Origin: Calditrichia bacterium
GTDB taxonomy: Bacteria > Calditrichota > Calditrichia > RBG-13-44-9
Assembly: GCA_026991005.1 (NCBI GenBank)
Contig: JALXCH010000326.1
Location: 1 to 14,385, forward strand
DNA length: 14,385 nt
Reading direction: 5' to 3'
The notes below the pieces were generated by a model. It searched no databases. It was given only the letters and a program-made list of their open reading frames with translations, and was not told where the DNA came from. Positions 13,111 to 14,385 of this stretch are shown in pieces; within the stretch, counting starts at the first letter, position 1, and every line of letters starts with the position of its first letter. A program made the translations under genes and the position numbers.

Positions 13111-14385
13111 AATCTATTTCATCCCGTTGGCTTGTTACTATTAAAATTTTCCCATTCTTTAATGCAATTTTGAAGGCATTATTGATTATTTCTGTATAAT
13201 TTTCATCTAATCCAGAAAATGGTTCATCAATTGCAATTATTTGCTTGCTACTAATTAGAGCGAGTATAATTGATAAGACCTTTCTCTGCCCAAAACTTAA
13301 TGATAATACATCATAATTACCATCAAGCCCTAACCTGTCGCATAAAATAGTACATGTATTATCATTATTTGAATCAGCTACGTTAATCATTTTGAATTCG
13401 TCTTTTATAGTTGGCCCTAAAAGGTGATAAATAGGATTTGTTGGTATCAGTAATATTCTTGACAATTCCTCATGAATTATTTTAGAGAAATAAAATCTTC
13501 TTATAATATGATTAGACTTTTTCCATAGATTTTTAAGTAAGGTAGTTTTACCACATCCATTCGGGCCAATTATTGAAATTAGTTCTCCAGATTCAGCTTT
13601 TAAAAGAATGTCATTTCCTTTTTTAAAACCATATTTTATTCTTGCTGACAATTTTATGTTATGTAAGGCATTATTAGCAATAATTTTATCGATAATATCT
13701 AAATAATCATAATTGTTAAACTTTGAGCGATAGGAATCAATTTTGAAAGTTTCAACATTACTTGAAAAATGAAAAAAATTGTAGCCTAAATCAGCAGATA
13801 AATGAAGTCTTGAACTTATAAAACTTAGATGAAATCCTCCCATACGAAAATATTTATTGAAAATATTATTAATTTTAGCAATCCAATATTCGTCTAAATG
13901 AGTAGTCCATTCATCTGAAAAAATAAGCGGTACACCAGACACCAAAGCTGTGCAAATAACCAAACGTTTTTTTTCTCCATCAGATAAATATGATGAAGGT
14001 ATTTTATTTATATTATTTATCTCAAAATGCTCTATTAATTCTTCTTTCCACTCTGAATTTTTTGCTTTAGTAATATTAATCTCGTCCATAGGTGTGAAAC
14101 CTAATAAGCCATAATTTATCTGTTGAGGTATTAGTCTAAAAAGATTTTTATTATTAAGTAAATCAAGTTCTTTATTATTAATCTTAATGGTACAAGATAG
14201 ATTATTAACTTTAGCATAAATGTATTCAGGTATTACCCCGGTAATTGCTAACAAAAGAGACGATTTACCCGATCCATTATTTCCTAAGATAGTTAAAGGA
14301 AAATTATCGCGTGTAAATTTCAAGCCGCCGAATTTAATTAACGGTGAATCGTAATCTATTATACACTGTTTTATTTCAATAGAAT
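13079..14385 (-). CDS. Tandem ABC ATPase (CbiO/EcfA-like, two nucleotide-binding domains), 5' end off window
   Basis: 434 residues are visible, and the frame is open to the right edge, so the start lies outside. Domain 1 has Walker A GNNGSGKSS (34-42), Q-loop IPQQ with a T-P-M-D-E-I element, signature LSDGEKKR (133-140) and Walker B LIFSDE (153-158). Domain 2 has Walker A GPNGCGKTT (273-281), IPTNP ... T-I-K-D-E-F, signature LSFGQRKV (362-369), Walker B IIAIDEP (382-388) and D-loop SGLD. The Q-x-x ... T-x-x-D-E pattern is typical of cobalt- and vitamin-uptake (ECF) ATPases, of which fused double forms exist. The H-loop histidine is missing in both halves (FISSRLH and IVTSQRD), and the Q-loop glutamine is missing in domain 2. 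It probably powers transport with the membrane proteins that follow. The substrate is unknown. Confidence 0.85.
   Translation of the reverse strand, partial: SIEIKQCIIDYDSPLIKFGGLKFTRDNFPLTILGNNGSGKSSLLLAITGVIPEYIYAKVNNLSCTIKINNKELDLLNNKNLFRLIPQQINYGLLGFTPMDEINITKAKNSEWKEELIEHFEINNINKIPSSYLSDGEKKRLVICTALVSGVPLIFSDEWTTHLDEYWIAKINNIFNKYFRMGGFHLSFISSRLHLSADLGYNFFHFSSNVETFKIDSYRSKFNNYDYLDIIDKIIANNALHNIKLSARIKYGFKKGNDILLKAESGELISIIGPNGCGKTTLLKNLWKKSNHIIRRFYFSKIIHEELSRILLIPTNPIYHLLGPTIKDEFKMINVADSNNDNTCTILCDRLGLDGNYDVLSLSFGQRKVLSIILALISSKQIIAIDEPFSGLDENYTEIINNAFKIALKNGKILIVTSQRDEIDYATKKINFYN

Overview
The window reads as an AT-rich stretch of accessory chromosome from an uncultured-type bacterium of the FCB superphylum (KSB1, Calditrichota, Ignavibacteria, Marinimicrobia or similar). 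The evidence for that placement is two large secreted FG-GAP/VCBS-repeat proteins that end in a Por-secretion (type IX) sorting domain with the P-N-P-F-N motif. I cannot place it at species level.

Most of the window (about 150 to 10,570) looks like an integron gene-cassette array. Every gene lies on the minus strand. The gene units are separated by imperfect inverted repeats bounded by AAC (left) and GTT (right) core triplets, which are attC recombination sites oriented with the genes. Several carry the single unpaired base in the arm stem that is diagnostic of attC. No integrase or attI lies in the window. In gene orientation they would be expected beyond the right end.

The array alternates. 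Gene cassettes are separated by copies of one apparently non-coding cassette of about 395 bp, present six times (about 152, 1313, 6620, 8137, 9207 and 10111). In the four best-preserved copies homology stops at or very close to the AAC core at both ends, as expected for a cassette moved by integrase. Copy 4 has lost its attC end. Copy 5 has both core sites altered and looks mosaic.

Gene cassettes from left to right are: the start of a small antitoxin-like gene (1-63); higB-higA (643-1262); brnA with a broken brnT (1750-2243); two FG-GAP secreted proteins, one intact (4599-6590) and one a pseudogene with three lesions (2649-4518); a PIN-domain toxin with its antitoxin (7270-7904); DUF2442-DUF4160 (8568-9099); and hicB with a hicA broken by an early stop (9660-10066). 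In both damaged toxin-antitoxin pairs the toxin is dead and the antitoxin is intact.

The right 3.8 kb (10592 to the edge) is a tight four-gene minus-strand operon followed by an attC site. In order of transcription it encodes a tandem double ABC ATPase of the CbiO/EcfA kind (start off the window), a small membrane protein that could be its EcfT-like partner, a soluble protein with a DxDD motif as in class II terpene-cyclase folds, and a six-helix membrane protein of no family I recognise. I do not know a described system with this composition, and it is the best candidate here for a new transport or modification module.
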